A stretch of 64,000 bases of DNA from Rhynchonema sp. JSB1_4 (taxonomy: Eukaryota > Nematoda > Chromadorea > Monhysterida > Xyalidae). The notes under the pieces were generated by a model. That model had not been told where the DNA came from. It did not search any database and was given only the letters and a program-made list of their open reading frames with translations. The translations under genes and the position numbers were made by a program. Of this stretch, positions 24,568 through 37,211 are shown one piece after another. Within the stretch, counting starts at the first letter, position 1, and every line of letters begins with the position of its first letter. The stretch is taken from contig JASAMV010001079.1 in the NCBI GenBank assembly GCA_030248065.1, positions 1 through 64,000 on the forward strand, in the 5' to 3' direction.

Positions 24568-27427
24568 TTATGAGGACCGCTTTTTTCGAAATTTCGCGAT
24601 GAAAAATCCGATGGTATCACAATTATTTCTCTTACTGGCAGTGTTTCTGTCACGGAGAGCATGATATAATGTCCGATCAAGTGGGTCAACTGATACACAA
24701 TCAACGCCAGCATTTTTGTGTCGAACGCAACGTAATTGTGGGTCGAACTTTAGCACTCCAGGCTTGTGTGAAACATCACACAGTTTAGTCAGTGACTCTG
24801 GGATCTGCAAGAGAGAACTGTTGCATTGATAAATCATGTCAAACAAACAACCAAAAATAAGCAATAAGCATCAAAACGTTCACCTTATCGCTCAGTCTCA
24901 TGTTCTTCCACCGTTTCAACAACCAATCGACTTGTTGCTCGTTCTCTCCCTGATTCAGGGTGCACGTGCTGTACACCAACACACCATCGTCGCGCAATAG
25001 CTCGACGGCCTAAAATGCACACATTGATCGATATGCCTGACATCCAACGTCGGTTTATACAGTTGAACACCATAGAGCTAGGCGACCATCCAAAATGAAC
25101 CCGTAAAACCAAAACATTTCCCCATTCGCAACCTACACTGGCAATCAATCGTCGTTGCAGACTGACGTGTGCGGCGAGCTCCTTGTCTGCGACAACCGGG
25201 TTGGTGAGTGGTCGTTGTCCCAGACCGGAGCAGGGTGCGTCCAATAGAATACGGTCAAAGGAAGCAGCAGGAAAGGCCACTTTGTGTTCGTAACTGCAGG
25301 AAGCATACAATTTTATTATCTCTCACAAATAAATCAAGTCCAATTTCATAACATCTATTGCAACCTGATCGAGTTTCCGTCATACATGACAATCTTAGTC
25401 GAGTCTGCCTTCACCACCTCAGCATTGGTTGCGCCTAGTCGGGCCAGTGTCTGCCGCAACTGTCGAACGCGTGGGTGATGTCGGTCGATGCACACCAATG
25501 TGCCCTCAAAAAAAATCCGATAACCTATTTTTTGTCTCGTGCTAATTTGGACACCATCGGAACACACTGGCCCGCAATAAACGTCAACGTCGATCTGGGA
25601 TCGGTGGTCTCACGCTTGGGTTTTGGCCGGTATTTCATGGGTTTGATGTGGGCCGAAACGCCACCGAAAATGTGTGAATGTTTGATGGTAATCAACCGTC
25701 ACTACTTGACCAACCCGATGTTTCATGAGCGCAGCAATGTGCGTCGATTTGTGTCCCGGTGCAGCACACATGTCGAGCACTCGGTCGCCCGGTTGTGGAT
25801 CGAGTATTTGCACGGTGATGGCAGAGGGCAGATGTTGTGCCACGGCCCACGCTGATGTTTCAAGTGCATGCAGTGATGGGTTGGGCCAGACGCGGTGGTC
25901 GAGACGCACGCCTATGCATTCACTGAAACATTGGCTTTATTATTTGTTGATGGTGGATCAGTTACTGAGACGTCTCACACAACACACAACGCTTGAGTTG
26001 CTTCTTTTTTACAGTACTTAGTTCTTTCCACAGGTATTAAGTATTTTCACGTGCATAACGTGTTTGTATTGTATTATGTCCCGGAGATGCGAATGAAAAC
26101 TAACTGACTCGCTTCTCAGTGAAGCGCTCGAAGTCTGGAACGGAGCAGGTGCTTTCTGCCTGAGCAGCTTATAGAAATATAATCTGATCCGGAATTTTCG
26201 GTCACAAACGCACCTACCCAGTAGTTGTTTACGGTATCAGCGGCCGATTTAAAGACTAAGTTGTCGATCCCTGCATGGAGGATTTACTGCGAAGTCGGTC
26301 ACCACAAGAGCTACACTGTTAGCACATGACCAGCGCAGACTAACATTTTCTTTGCATCGTCACCAAATACATCAGTCCTGTCCACAAGCACCTGACCATT
26401 GCCCAGCCACACTTTCTTGTCGTCATCAACAGACTTCTTGTGACCGCGCAACACCGTGCCGGTCAGATCCATCCACAGCGAGCATGGGTCGTCGGTTGTG
26501 AAATCTGCAAAATACACGTGATTGTTTTTGGTAAAATAAACGTGATTGTTCGCGGTTTAGCGATGTTTTGTGAGAGCAACAAGATTTGCACTATTTGGGG
26601 TCATGTGGCCATCTGGTGCATTCGCACTCACGATGTCCTGGTGCACAACTGGTCAGTGGAAACAGGTCGAAACGAGAGCTGTTCACAGCTTCTGTTACAC
26701 ATGTACTTCGATGAAAAAAATAGCGATATAATCCACTCAACAATACCTACTTGCATTCGAGCCAAGTATGCCAGCGACATACAAGTGTGCGCCACGCATC
26801 ACAGCGGCAGCAGCACAACGATCAACGTAGATCTCGAGCGATTCAATCGGAAGCACTGGGGATCGGGAGCAGGTAGTCGATCGTAATACCAGCACATCGT
26901 CAACGATTTCGTGTCGCTCAATGCTGAATCAAGGTATACGCGTGAGCAGGAGTCAAACAGTAGCCAAGCGAAACCACCAAACGCGGCCCCCTAGTCGCAT
27001 CACAGCATGGAATGTCAAAATAAATGCCCAAGCCATCCTCACGCCTGAGAAAAGCAGGTAAACAGGAAACGACCTTAAGCTACGAGGTCAAGGTAAGTCA
27101 TCAACTTCGAAAGATAAGTTCGTTTGTTCATGCCCACCAAAGCAAGACAAACGCGCGTAAAACCTTATCCAAGTAGCGCTCTCACTGTCAGTGTTCGGTA
27201 TCTGCATTCATGGGGGTGGCTTATCAGCCACAAATTAGAAATGCCACTTGATGTGACAAAACGCGACTGCCCTACCTGAATCCGTCACCCAACATTTCCC
27301 GTAATTTATCAACAGCTATGTGATCGTTAGCCAGTTGCAGTGTATTCACACGGACATACGACACCAATGGTGGATGACGCATCACACAACCAGCCACTGA
27401 CGTTGACGTACAGCCCGACTTAGACAT
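24568..27427 (-). CDS. nsun6: tRNA (cytosine-5) methyltransferase NSUN6
   Basis: Eight exons give a 450-residue protein with no phase conflict: 27276-27427, 26751-26923, 26345-26504, 25715-25922, 25365-25504, 25137-25293, 24884-25009 and 24568-24804 (human protein 469). NSUN6 methylates C72 in the acceptor stem of certain tRNAs and some mRNAs, using SAM. In order: N-terminal HPPLVSYVRVNTLQ; a PUA domain (VMRGAHLYVAGILGSN, then KVWLGNGQVL); SAM motif LDPQPGDRVLDMCAAPGHKS; IDRHHPRVRQLRQTLARLGA; the release cysteine in ILLDAPCSGLGQRP; the catalytic cysteine in VLVYSTCTLNQGENEQQVDW; and the conserved end DTIGFFIAKF. Both cysteines are present, so activity is expected. The start at MSKSGCTS lies 165 bp below the TELO2 stop, an operon-like spacing, and lacks about 40 N-terminal residues of the human form. 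Confidence 0.9.
24769..24778 (-). promoter_or_regulatory. TGATGTTTCA motif within the last NSUN6 exon
   Basis: Read as coding it gives CDVSHK. An alternative acceptor (CACAAG, just downstream) would place it in the intron without changing the frame. It is undecided which applies. Confidence 0.4.
26572..26632. repeat. Short dispersed intronic repeat, copy 1
   Basis: In NSUN6 intron 2. The core TGTGGCCATCTGGTGCATTC, preceded by GAGAGCAAC a few tens of bases upstream, recurs in a GPCR intron at about 57345-57394. Confidence 0.55.
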
Positions 27428-27592
27428 CTCTGTGCGTCGCAAATGAAATTCATAAAAAAATAAATTATTGCATCACCAACACAGAGATAGTTTCGCCAAA
27501 GCGGACGGTTGCGCACCGATAAAATACACACGCAACATAATCAAAATCTTGAGCATTTTATTCAGCACAAAAGTTCCATGTCACAAAACGTA

Positions 27593-30500
27593 TCACAATA
27601 ATTTTGAGGCAGCACTGATAATTACTTGCAGGGCGTGGCCAGCCAATCGTTGGCATTCCGGATCAGAATCTGTCTCGGCACAATAGGATAGATAGTCCCT
27701 GGGAATTGCGGGAATACACAGGATTATCTCAGGTTAGTAAGGATCGGTCATCATGTGGCCGACACCGACGCCGATCCCTACACGCTAGTCACAAAATTCG
27801 CTTCTTCAACATTCTCCAAACCTAACCTCCAATCAGCCAAGCACTGCGCAGTGAGTGTATCCAATAGCAGCGTACTGGGTGTGACCACAACCATAACGGT
27901 CACGTCAAACAACACCGCTTGGCGTATGTACGGTCGAGTGTGCCAGCGTAGCGGCCAAATCTGATGGTTGTATAATTCCTATCCATTTTCCCCCGATGAA
28001 ACACCACGAAGCACAAAACCACCAACAAAAAAAAACACTCACCAACGTATTCAACGTTTGCACCAATCTTATCAAACATGGTGCGCGTTCACCCAAATGC
28101 ACACAGGTGCCCAAAGTGTACAACAATCTGCCCAGCAACACATAATCACGGCCCAACAGATCGATATGAGCGTTGGTCGAGCCGTCCGTGGCGTGTAACG
28201 ACTGAATAATTTCGCAAGTAAACTATTGTTATTGATTCTTTATGTTTTCTACAAAAATACCAACCTGATTATTGACCGAATCAAAGAACAGGCCAGCGAG
28301 CGAGGCAAATCGATTCACTTTCGGTGATGCGCTGTGACCACGGTCAGGTCCGATCTCCTGCACCATGGTGATTCGTCGGGTTTTCTGTTTGACTCGCGTG
28401 TCGATAATCTGCCTCCAAGTGGGCACTAGCTCAGTTGGAGGTATTGCGTGATCGGTCAAAGGCAGTGTCGGCTGAGCATTTTGACTGGTGGTCTCTGACC
28501 TGTGATCAAGAGATGTTTCATCCAACATTTTTTCATTCACTTTTTAATTATGTACGTTCATTTCAAGCGGTGGTGTCGTTGGGAGTGGTCAGCCACTCCT
28601 GATGTGCAGGACTCGGCGGAGACTTGGGAATATTCTTGAGTTGGTGAACAAGCACTGCTATGCTATGAGTTTTCGATCTCAAACAATAACACAGGAAACC
28701 AATCGAGTTCTCAACAAGATCACTGGTTTCAATCCCAATCAGCAGCCACCCTAACCGTGCCAATATCTGTGCGGCATTGCACACCACGTCCAACACCAAC
28801 AGTCGTTGCGCCATGCTCAACTGACGCGTGTACAAATGTGATGCGAGCAAGGGAGTGGCCGTGGTCGGACGTTGGGTCACACACGCGACTAGTGCGTCCG
28901 TGCGATGCTGTCAAACAATGGATCACCATTGGCTTTCAATGCTGATGTAGCAGAATTCAGTTATGCACAGTTTCCTCTGTTTTCAGACGGGTGGTGCGTC
29001 AGACCGGCAGCGCGAATGCGACTACGCAGATCCTGTTACTCTTAGATGAACTAGCACTAGCCGCGCACAAAAGTACAAACGAATGAGTGAGCGCAACGAG
29101 CGGAACCGCAAATTAGCCACGATGCACTTGGTAATTGCGATTGTGTACATAAACATAACTGAATGCCCCTTTCCTCTTGTTTTCACAGACAGACGATGCA
29201 CAAGGACAAAGCGTCTGCCGCATGGATCTCACCATGTCAAAATCCACCCCAGAAAACCGATCCTCCAAATACAACAGTCGTGTGATCAACTGTGCCAGCA
29301 GGTCATCGAAACCCAGCGCATTGCGCCTAATCAGAGTAACGGTAGTTTTGAGCGCCAATTCGAATTTCTCGACATCCTTATCCTCTGTTAGTTGGTCATA
29401 TGCGTCACGAAGATACACAGGCGCTGTCATACGGCCGGGACGACTAAATTCCTCCATAGTGGATGCAGTTGGCTGAAATAGGCACGATTACAAAAAAAAC
29501 ATCAAATCCATTTATAGAAAAAATAAATGCAAACCATTGCAATTTCACACTCGGGCATTTCATACGGTTCGAGATCATCATCACTGTCGAGTGCAGCAAT
29601 ATTTGAAACATCAGCCAGCCCGTTGGAGCAAGTGGGTGCAGAATCATTTAATTCGTGTTGTTCCAGCAAACGCTCTATACACGACGCTGAAATGAGGGAA
29701 GGAAGTTGGGTAAAACAGCCTGAAAATGAACCATCATACGGACATTCCAATGCGAAACGTACTGGAATTATCCTCATTACTATCATCTTGCTTTACGTCG
29801 GTCAACCGCTCAACAAGTGCTCTCAGTTCCACCAAACACACGTCATCTGACGCATAATCAAATTTCAGCGGTTGAGCTTCCAAATTCTCACTCGAAGCTG
29901 TCGGGTTCAGATCGAGCCAGCCGGTCAATGTTTCACCCACAAACATGCCTGAAATGCGAAGGAAGTTTAGCACCGAGATTTCGGAAAACAAACAAAGCAT
30001 AACCTTGCTGCCGTCTGGCCATATCGACACAATTCAGATGCATGGTGATTGCTCGCAACAGATGTTCACATACGCCAGCTCGCACTTGTTCCGTAAGTCG
30101 ACGTTCCTTGGAGATCTGCAACGTTAGAAAATCGTCAGTTTCATCCAAAATCCATAAATTTCTGGCTTAACTTTTAAAAAGACAATCAATCTAACCAACC
30201 TCAAAAGCGAACGATAGCAAGACGGCACACAAATACTGACGTTGTTGCATGGGTGCATGCAACAGTGAGTGGGTGTCGGCAAACAGCGACAGCGCTTTGT
30301 TGAATGTTGTCACGCCGATCCGTTGAAGACATTCTGGAATAATATTGGGCTTTGTATTTGATTTTGGCCATTATATGGCAGAAGCGTTCAACGTAAAATT
30401 AGCCAGACAAAAATTATTCCAGCGTGATACAGAACCCACCAGAAGCACCATCAGCCAGAAAATATCGAGCGATTTTGTGCGGCACATCTTGATGGAGGGA

Positions 30501-32108
30501 ATAGCAGCGAACAAACAGCAATTTGTGTGTGAACAGGAATTGAACAATTGAATTGTTTTCAATTGTGCTGCCAAACAGGGGTCGAAGGCCGTCCTGTAAA
30601 CATGACAATCTTTCTTCGATATATATTTGAAAACATTCACATTGCTAACGATACGATTTAGCCTTGTGGGCACGCGTTGCTAAACTAAAGCCAACGCCAA
30701 GTCCTGCAACAACTTCTCTGTTAGACATTCCAAATAATTTTTGTTCAAGTTTTTTGGTTCCCAGCTGTGCACAGAACCGCTACGTGTAATCTCATTACCT
30801 GAACCAATATTGCAAACATACCTTTCGAGCAGCCAATACAACAGCAGTTAGCAGCGGCTCACAGCTGCGTCCACCGCTGTCGTGAACAAATAAGCGTTCC
30901 GAAATGCGATGCCAAATTGCGTCGTACTGCAACAAAAAATAAAAAAAAGAGTCCGTAAATTGAATCGGCAAAAAGAACACTGACAATGTAGCAAACACAC
31001 ACCTGGTTTTCTATTTGTCTAGCGCGCAAGTACCCGACCAACACTTTGGCCAATTCACACACATGTTCGTGATGCAAAGTTGCAGTCAGCTTAACAAGCA
31101 TTAATGTCACGAACTGCAGTGTCACGTCCTGTTGAGCTTGCAGTCGGTCGTGGACGTGTCGCAATGCACCAAGTACACATACGGATAGATTGGACACCAG
31201 ATGGCGGGAATCTGGGATTTTTAGCCCTTGTTGTTGTGATAGTTCATGCAAAAAGTTATTTATGCGGTTGGTATATGAAACGTCAGCACTAACCTAGAAT
31301 TGGTGCCGACCGTTTCTGATGGGCAAGGCTCTCTCCGGATCCAGCAACGTTAGCGACACGAGTGGGTACGGTGCACAGAATTTGACACATGGATGACCAC
31401 ATATCCGGACCAATTGAATTGTAATCAGCTGAAAGTCGGGAAGTTTTTTTAGAACGAATGCAGCCCGAATTGATCCACTTCCGAAACTACCATAAACCAT
31501 TAAACACTAACCACAACTGGTGGATGAAATTATCAATTTCGGTGCACACACACGCACATAGACTAGCATTAATCGACAGGTGTTGTTGAGTGTGTATGGC
31601 CGTGACGTCGCGTCACTGAGTACGGTGTCCAAGCACAATAACGAATCGATCAATGGACCATCAGTGATTACGCTATCGTATAATTCACGACGTTCCGCTG
31701 ATGTTAGACAGCTCAACTGGAAATGATGGCTTGGATGAAATCCGTCTTTCGAATGCTACTATACATTTCGACATTGACCAGAGTAAAATTTCTTTATTAG
31801 TCGTCGGGCAAACTTCCCCGCTGCCGAATCTCGTAAAACAATAATTAGGAAATCGGTATTTTCGTTCCGTAAGTCACGCAAGTCAAACTGAAGCAACCCA
31901 CGTTAACCGAACCAACCATAGCCTCGGATGTTCTCAGCACGGCGAGTGCCACATTAGTGTAACCAGGCATGGACAAGTGATTGGCGGCGGTGCACTGATG
32001 TGTGAATGCCAGACACGTTCGCAAAGCAGCGACCAGCTCGGCACGGTTGCTGGCGTCGTGGATTGCTTGTGCCACTGGTTGACTGTGCAACGGCATGTTG
32101 ACGGGCAC
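27593..32108 (-). CDS. telo2: TELO2 (Tel2/CLK-2) PIKK chaperone subunit
   Basis: TELO2 works with TTI1 and TTI2 as an HSP90-linked co-chaperone that stabilises PIKK kinases (ATM, ATR, mTOR). The N-terminal exon starts MPVNMPLHSQPVAQAIHDAS. Middle exons form alpha-solenoid helices. The acidic CK2-type linker reads LDSDDDLEPYEMPECE and matches the human SDSDLDSDDEFVPYDM region. The Telomere_reg-2 domain follows at about 29150-29460: APVYLRDAYDQLTEDKDVEK, then FELALKTTVTLIRRNA and ITRLLYLEDRFSGVDF. The C-terminal part has RVKQKTRRI with SPKVNRFASLAGLFF, then GRDYVLLGRLLYTLGTCVHL, and the tail YLSYCAETDSDPECQRLAGH ending SAASKLL. Every landmark is in human order. Exon boundaries in the 29.5-31.7 kb part were not all fixed. 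It starts 260 bp below the AKAP17A stop. Confidence 0.9.
29604..29613 (-). promoter_or_regulatory. TGATGTTTCA motif in a TELO2 exon
   Basis: Reads in frame as ADVSN just before the acidic LDSDDDLEPYE linker, so this copy appears to be coding. Confidence 0.4.
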
Positions 32109-32361
32109 GGGATAACTGACAGGTTAGAACGAAATGAGAGTAATGGGTGCAGTGCAATGACAGCGCAGGTAAATGAAACAAATCGCAGATATAAACTGCC
32201 AGTGCGTTCAAAATTAAAATTCAACACAAAAGAAATACTAATTTTTATGCGCCGATGACCATCACGTTTCACGACACAAGAATATGTAGCGAATCGACAA
32301 AAAGGATCCCACAATTCACCAAAACAACTGTCACCCAACAAATCGGTGGTAATTCATGTTA

Positions 32362-32371
32362 TGATGTTTCA
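32362..32371 (-). promoter_or_regulatory. TGAAACATCA motif overlapping the AKAP17A stop codon
   Basis: The final codons read GAA TAT AGG GCG TGA, and the TGA is the first three bases of the motif. The rest lies at the start of the 260-bp gap to TELO2. Confidence 0.5.
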
Positions 32372-35300
32372 CGCCCTATATTCTCCATCCTCATACTCAT
32401 CGTCGTCATAACCAACGTAGTAATCAGGCTCGGCCTCAGCTGGATACGGAGCACGACGGTCTTCAATTATGATTTGAACCTGAAACACTTTATTGGCGTG
32501 AAACAAAGGTTGATAAAACTTGCCGAACTGCAGTCATACCTGTGGTGTGCGCGCGTCAGGTGCGTGTTGTACAGTAATGGCCGGGCCATGCACCGTGCGT
32601 CGACTGCCACTGGGACGGGACGGGGAACGTTGCACTGGCGCCGGATACCTAGAAACAAACGAGCAAAGGTGGACACAGTTGCAAGAATTAACTGAACATG
32701 AATCCTCCAACCTGTACGAAGACGTGCTCGGTCTATCATCGGGCTCGTAGTAATCATCTTGTGGTGATCTGGGGCGAGTACTGGACGCAACCACAACCGG
32801 CTTGGAAATTGGAGGTGGGGAACTTGGCTCCCGTTTGACGTGTGTTTGCGACATGACCACAGGCGGCAGTGGTCTGGGTGGCGGTGGATTGTAGTGATCA
32901 CGTGACCGCACATATGGTCGGGGGTCAGCACGATAACGAGATGTCGATGGATACCTGGGGAACGAATAGGGAATGTGGTTGAACAATCGGTCGCTATCAA
33001 GGTTGGCTATCGGAAAGGATTGAACCTGGTTTATTCCGGTCACTACTTTCTTTCGAATGAGTGATTTTTCTCCATTTATCAATCCCAAATGTTTATCCCA
33101 TGCCATGCAGCAAAGAAGCAACCTATACGGTGGTCCACATTACTGAGACGTCGATAAATTAACAATATTCGCCGTTGAAAAAAGGCCCGTGACAAAAAAA
33201 CAGACATTTTCCGATCTGTTGATCTAATTGATATAGCATGCTGTGAATCACTACGAAACCAATCAACTAACTGCTGCGGTGGTGGTGACGAGTGCTGTTG
33301 TCGCCCGTACCTCGGCCTGTGGTCATACGTAATCCGACTGCGTTTCGTTGCCATGGCCGCACTCCGCAAATCACTTAACTCCGAATCATCCTCATCATCA
33401 ACATCGATCGTCAGTTTTTCTTTTCGAATTCGCTTCCGTAATTCATCTCTCCGACGAGTGCCCTGCTCCTCCACATGCGTCTGATAAGACTTGGCCATCT
33501 GAAATTGGGTGGAATTTTCGAAACGGTGTAAAGGTCAGTTGGGCGTAAAGGTCGGTGTAAAGTTCGGACGAAAGCTCGGTCGGCGTAGCTCGGTGTAAAC
33601 GTGAAACATTGCCTGTTATTAACGTGGAATGTTTCAAGTTTACACCGAGGTCTATCACACTGAGCCGTCGACCGAGCTTTCCACCGACCTTTACACCCAA
33701 CTGACCTTTACATCGTTTCGAAAATATTACCCAAAAATGCCATCTTCTCAGTCATAAAAATGTTTCCTTTTTCAGCATAACCGGTGGGAAAATGTAATGC
33801 AAGGGCTAGCACGCGTGGAAAAATTGCATCAAAGTGAGCAACATAATTGAGGGCACGAAAAACCTGGTGATTTCAAATCCTGTCTTTCTTGGTCACAAAT
33901 GATTTTTCTAATTTAAACAGGATTACCACCTTTCCGTATCAACTGATTATACCAATTTCGACTGTCATAAAAGCTGCTTATTAGCTGCTTGTAAGTGGGA
34001 TCGGTAAATCTTTTACACAAAAAATCAGCTTGATCAAAGCGTCTCCAATCCGATCACCAAATTCTATACCGCCAAAGGAACAGAACCAGACAGAAACGTG
34101 TGTCTAACCCTCGATCGCATTTTCTCTTCCTGTTTGCGTAACAATCGATCCCTTTGTAACTCCTCCATCGCCCTCGCCTGCTCCTTCTCCGTCTTTTCGC
34201 GCAGTACCGCCTTCTCAAGGTCTTCTTCCACTTTTTCAACCTCTTCGCGTGCCTTGATCATCTGGCAATGAAGCATAATTTTCGTGACTACCAAGCTTGG
34301 CAGCCACGTGACTTCCCCCGCACGTTTCGAGATTTACTAATGTCATTGTCGACTAGTTCTATGTTGTTTGACGCAGATCGAAACCAGTGGCACCCGCAAA
34401 TCTGGAAACACCCACAAGCAAAAGCCATGTGACCAAGAGCGCTAACGATCACCAAGTTTGATACCGGCTGTGGGATTGTCAATTATTTCCACAATTCGTG
34501 ACAAATTGTTGCGCAAGCCAACCTCCCCCCCCCAAGCCATGCCAACCTGCGCACGTCTGAGCAACTCTGTCATGAGCCGGATACTCTCCAGCTTGCGTTG
34601 TGCCACCATCAACTTTCGTTCCTCCGTCCGAATACGCCGTTCCATTTCGGCTGCCTCTTGCTCCCGTTTCTTCTCCAAATACTTGATCCTCCGCTTCTCT
34701 TCCCGAGCGCGCAGCCGGTCCATCTTCTCTTGTTCTGCTGCCGCTTTGGTGGCTTCTTCAGCTTGACTGCAAAAAACAGAACATGTAAATATGAATAATT
34801 TTTGCGAATCTGAGCTATGAGAATATTGAAACATCACCGACCGTCTAGCCTCCTCCTCCGCGCGTCGCATTCTGTCCAGTTGCAGCCATCGTTCTCTTTC
34901 AATACGACGACGACGAATACTCTTATCCGACAAATGTTTGGTCCGATCGAAATCAACCTGAATCCAATTTTATTTGTCGCCATAATTTCAGATTTCAACA
35001 AAATGTGTCAATAACGCACGCACTTTGATGCTGGTAGCAGTTGGTCGACCTTTTGCATCAACATGCACTAGCTTCATGGCCCTCAACGCATCCATGCATC
35101 TTACGAAACTGATGTATTCCACAAATTGGACGTATGCTTCGAAGGTCAGATGCTCACCGAATGAGAAACCGGACGATTTCATACCCGTTCGCGTCATCTT
35201 CTCTCTGCAAGCAGAGACAATTTGGTGATGTTTGTTGCGGTTCAACCACTGTGATCGTTCCCGTCCTGCATCCGTCGTGACTCTTTGCGCCACCGGTATT

Positions 35301-36476
35301 TTTCGATCACTGTATTATAGGGGCAGGCATAAACGTAGAACTTGGGACCAGAACGAGTAATGGAACCGACCAGAACGACTGTCGAACTGAATAACAATCA
35401 CAACCATTTCCGGCCAACCTATACATATCACAGATGGGCACATCCACACAACGAATGTCACCAAATGTTTCAAACACTCGTTTCACAACGTATTCCGACG
35501 GTCTGTCCTTCGTTTCGTCCGTTTGTTTGCGCGTTCGCAAATCGGCAAACCATTTGCCCGGCAGTTGGGCCAAATAAACTGTGTCCGGTCGTTCACCTGT
35601 GAAAAGCAATTTGAGTACAAGCCACTGTTTTTTCCATCGACATCTCAGACTCCCTCAAAAATGTACCACCTAGTCTTCTGCAATATTTGGTCTTTGATCC
35701 CCACAAATCGTTCAAAATTTGTATATGAACTAAAAGTTCAGCTGTGAAAAAACCAACGCTGTTCCCGAAGAAAAACAAATATCCAAATCCACTCAGTTTC
35801 AACCACATCCAACCTGGATGCATTTCGTTCATATTCTTAGAATCCCGAAAGAACGTATCCCAGTCATGTCTGGCTGGAAAGTCTGGTTTCGCTTCACACG
35901 CCTTGATTTTTAGGGTTTCGAAGAAGCCAATCACTTTTAGACTGTTGCCGTCGAGCTTAACTATGATCTGCAAAGTAGAAAAAAATTTTCTTGAACGAAA
36001 AAGACAAATTTCAAACGATGACAATTTCTTACTTTGGCCATGGCATCACGGTTGTCGACTTCGGCTTCGAATCGTACAAACTCCATCGTCGATTTGATAA
36101 CTTTGATCGACCAGAACGACAACGGATTGATCAATTTCTTGATTCGCTCCATCAGATCCCAATTCGATATGGATTGTCCGGCTTCCTGGAATCAACGCAA
36201 GAAAAATGGGAGAGAGCTGATATAAGAATAATAACCATGAACTAATACCGTAAGCCGCAGTAATTTTAAAACAGCCAGGTTCAAGTAACAACTCAGAGAG
36301 TATGCAGTACAGAGCAACAAACGGGAATCGAGAATTGGAAATAAGCTTACCTTCAGTTGTGGCAGCGTGACTGATATGTTGATTCGTGATTGTGGTTTGA
36401 GGTAGAGGCCCTGGGGCTTGAACAACTCCACCAACTCGCTTGTATCGCTGAGCACGTGCAGATCGTACGCGGCCAT
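32369..36476 (-). CDS. akap17a: AKAP17A (splicing-associated A-kinase anchoring protein)
   Basis: The human family member is a nuclear-speckle protein that binds PKA regulatory subunits and influences splice-site choice. Residues from the start at 36476 read MAAYDLHVLSDTSELVELF, then GLYLKPQSRINISVTLPQLK; human has LYLKPITKMTISVALPQLK. Later exons give IKSTMEFVRFEAEVDN, then IKACEAKPDFPARHDWDTFF with RDSKNMNE, then ERPDTVYLAQLPGKWFADL, VKRVFETFGDIRCVDVPICD, and FSFGEHLTFEAYVQFVEYIS followed by MDALRAMKLV. A long Arg/Glu-rich coiled coil follows (EERKLMVAQRKLESIRLMTE with LLRRA). The C-terminus is Arg/Ser/Pro-rich and ends in an acidic DDDEYEDGEYRA. A foldback MITE sits in an intron at 33507-33732, four bases short of the next acceptor. 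Confidence 0.92.
33507..33732. mobile_element. Foldback MITE, copy 2 (in an AKAP17A intron)
   Basis: Reverse-complement orientation of the element at 8674-8897. It begins GGGTGGAATTTTCGAAACGG and ends CGTTTCGAAAATATTACCC, and its centre AACATTGCCTGTTATTAACG matches the other copy inverted. Its edge is four bases from the acceptor preceding the exon that starts MAKSYQTHVEEQ. Confidence 0.85.
34827..34836 (-). promoter_or_regulatory. TGATGTTTCA motif at an AKAP17A 5' splice site
   Basis: After the codons for EEEARRS the intron begins GTGATGTTTCAAT, so the motif starts at the second base of the intron. Confidence 0.65.
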
Positions 36477-37211
36477 CGTTGTTGGACGGAATGGAGCTAA
36501 AATTGCGACGTCAACAACCATCGTAAACAACTATCTTTAATACAATAAGGATTACAATGTGGGACACAAGTAACTTGTCTGACCATGGACAGCGGTTGGC
36601 TCATAAACCACACAAATTTGACGCATACAACTGTTGGTTACAATAATGTGCCTTTATACCGTTTCATGAAACACGATTATGCGTAGACTTTGTAGATACA
36701 ATAATAGGTGCATGCACGCCAGCACAAACTTGCAAAAATGCAGTACCACGACCCACGGAGGGAAACTCCAAGGGCATCACCAATGGTTACATACGAATAA
36801 CTTAAATGTCATGAACTGAGTGAGACTCGCACTTTATGAAACTCTCTACCAAAATCCTGCGTTTAAAAAATAAATTGAACAGTGCAAAATATACAAATGG
36901 CCAAGCGAAGCAGTGCGCAGTTGTTTAAACAACCAATCTCTACAAAAATAATTCACTTGAACTGATATTACAACACATCTTTCCTGCAGGCAGCAGCCCG
37001 TTTGAACCAGAGAGCGAAAACAAGGAAAAACTAGCACAGCCAAATCAGTAGAAAAAATGATAAACAAAAACAGAAATAAACGCACAAATATAAACCGCTG
37101 TGGAATTGCTGCAAAGACAGTTGGTCGGGACGGGATAGATAAAAAGGCCGATATTGATATCTAAAATAACCGATAAATTTCTGTTTCACTTCCAACGAAA
37201 GATTGTGGAGC
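36477..37211. other. Spacer between CIP2A and AKAP17A
   Basis: 735 bp of AT-rich sequence without a recognised gene. It could hold an AKAP17A promoter, or an unusually long intercistronic region if CIP2A is cotranscribed. Confidence 0.5.
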
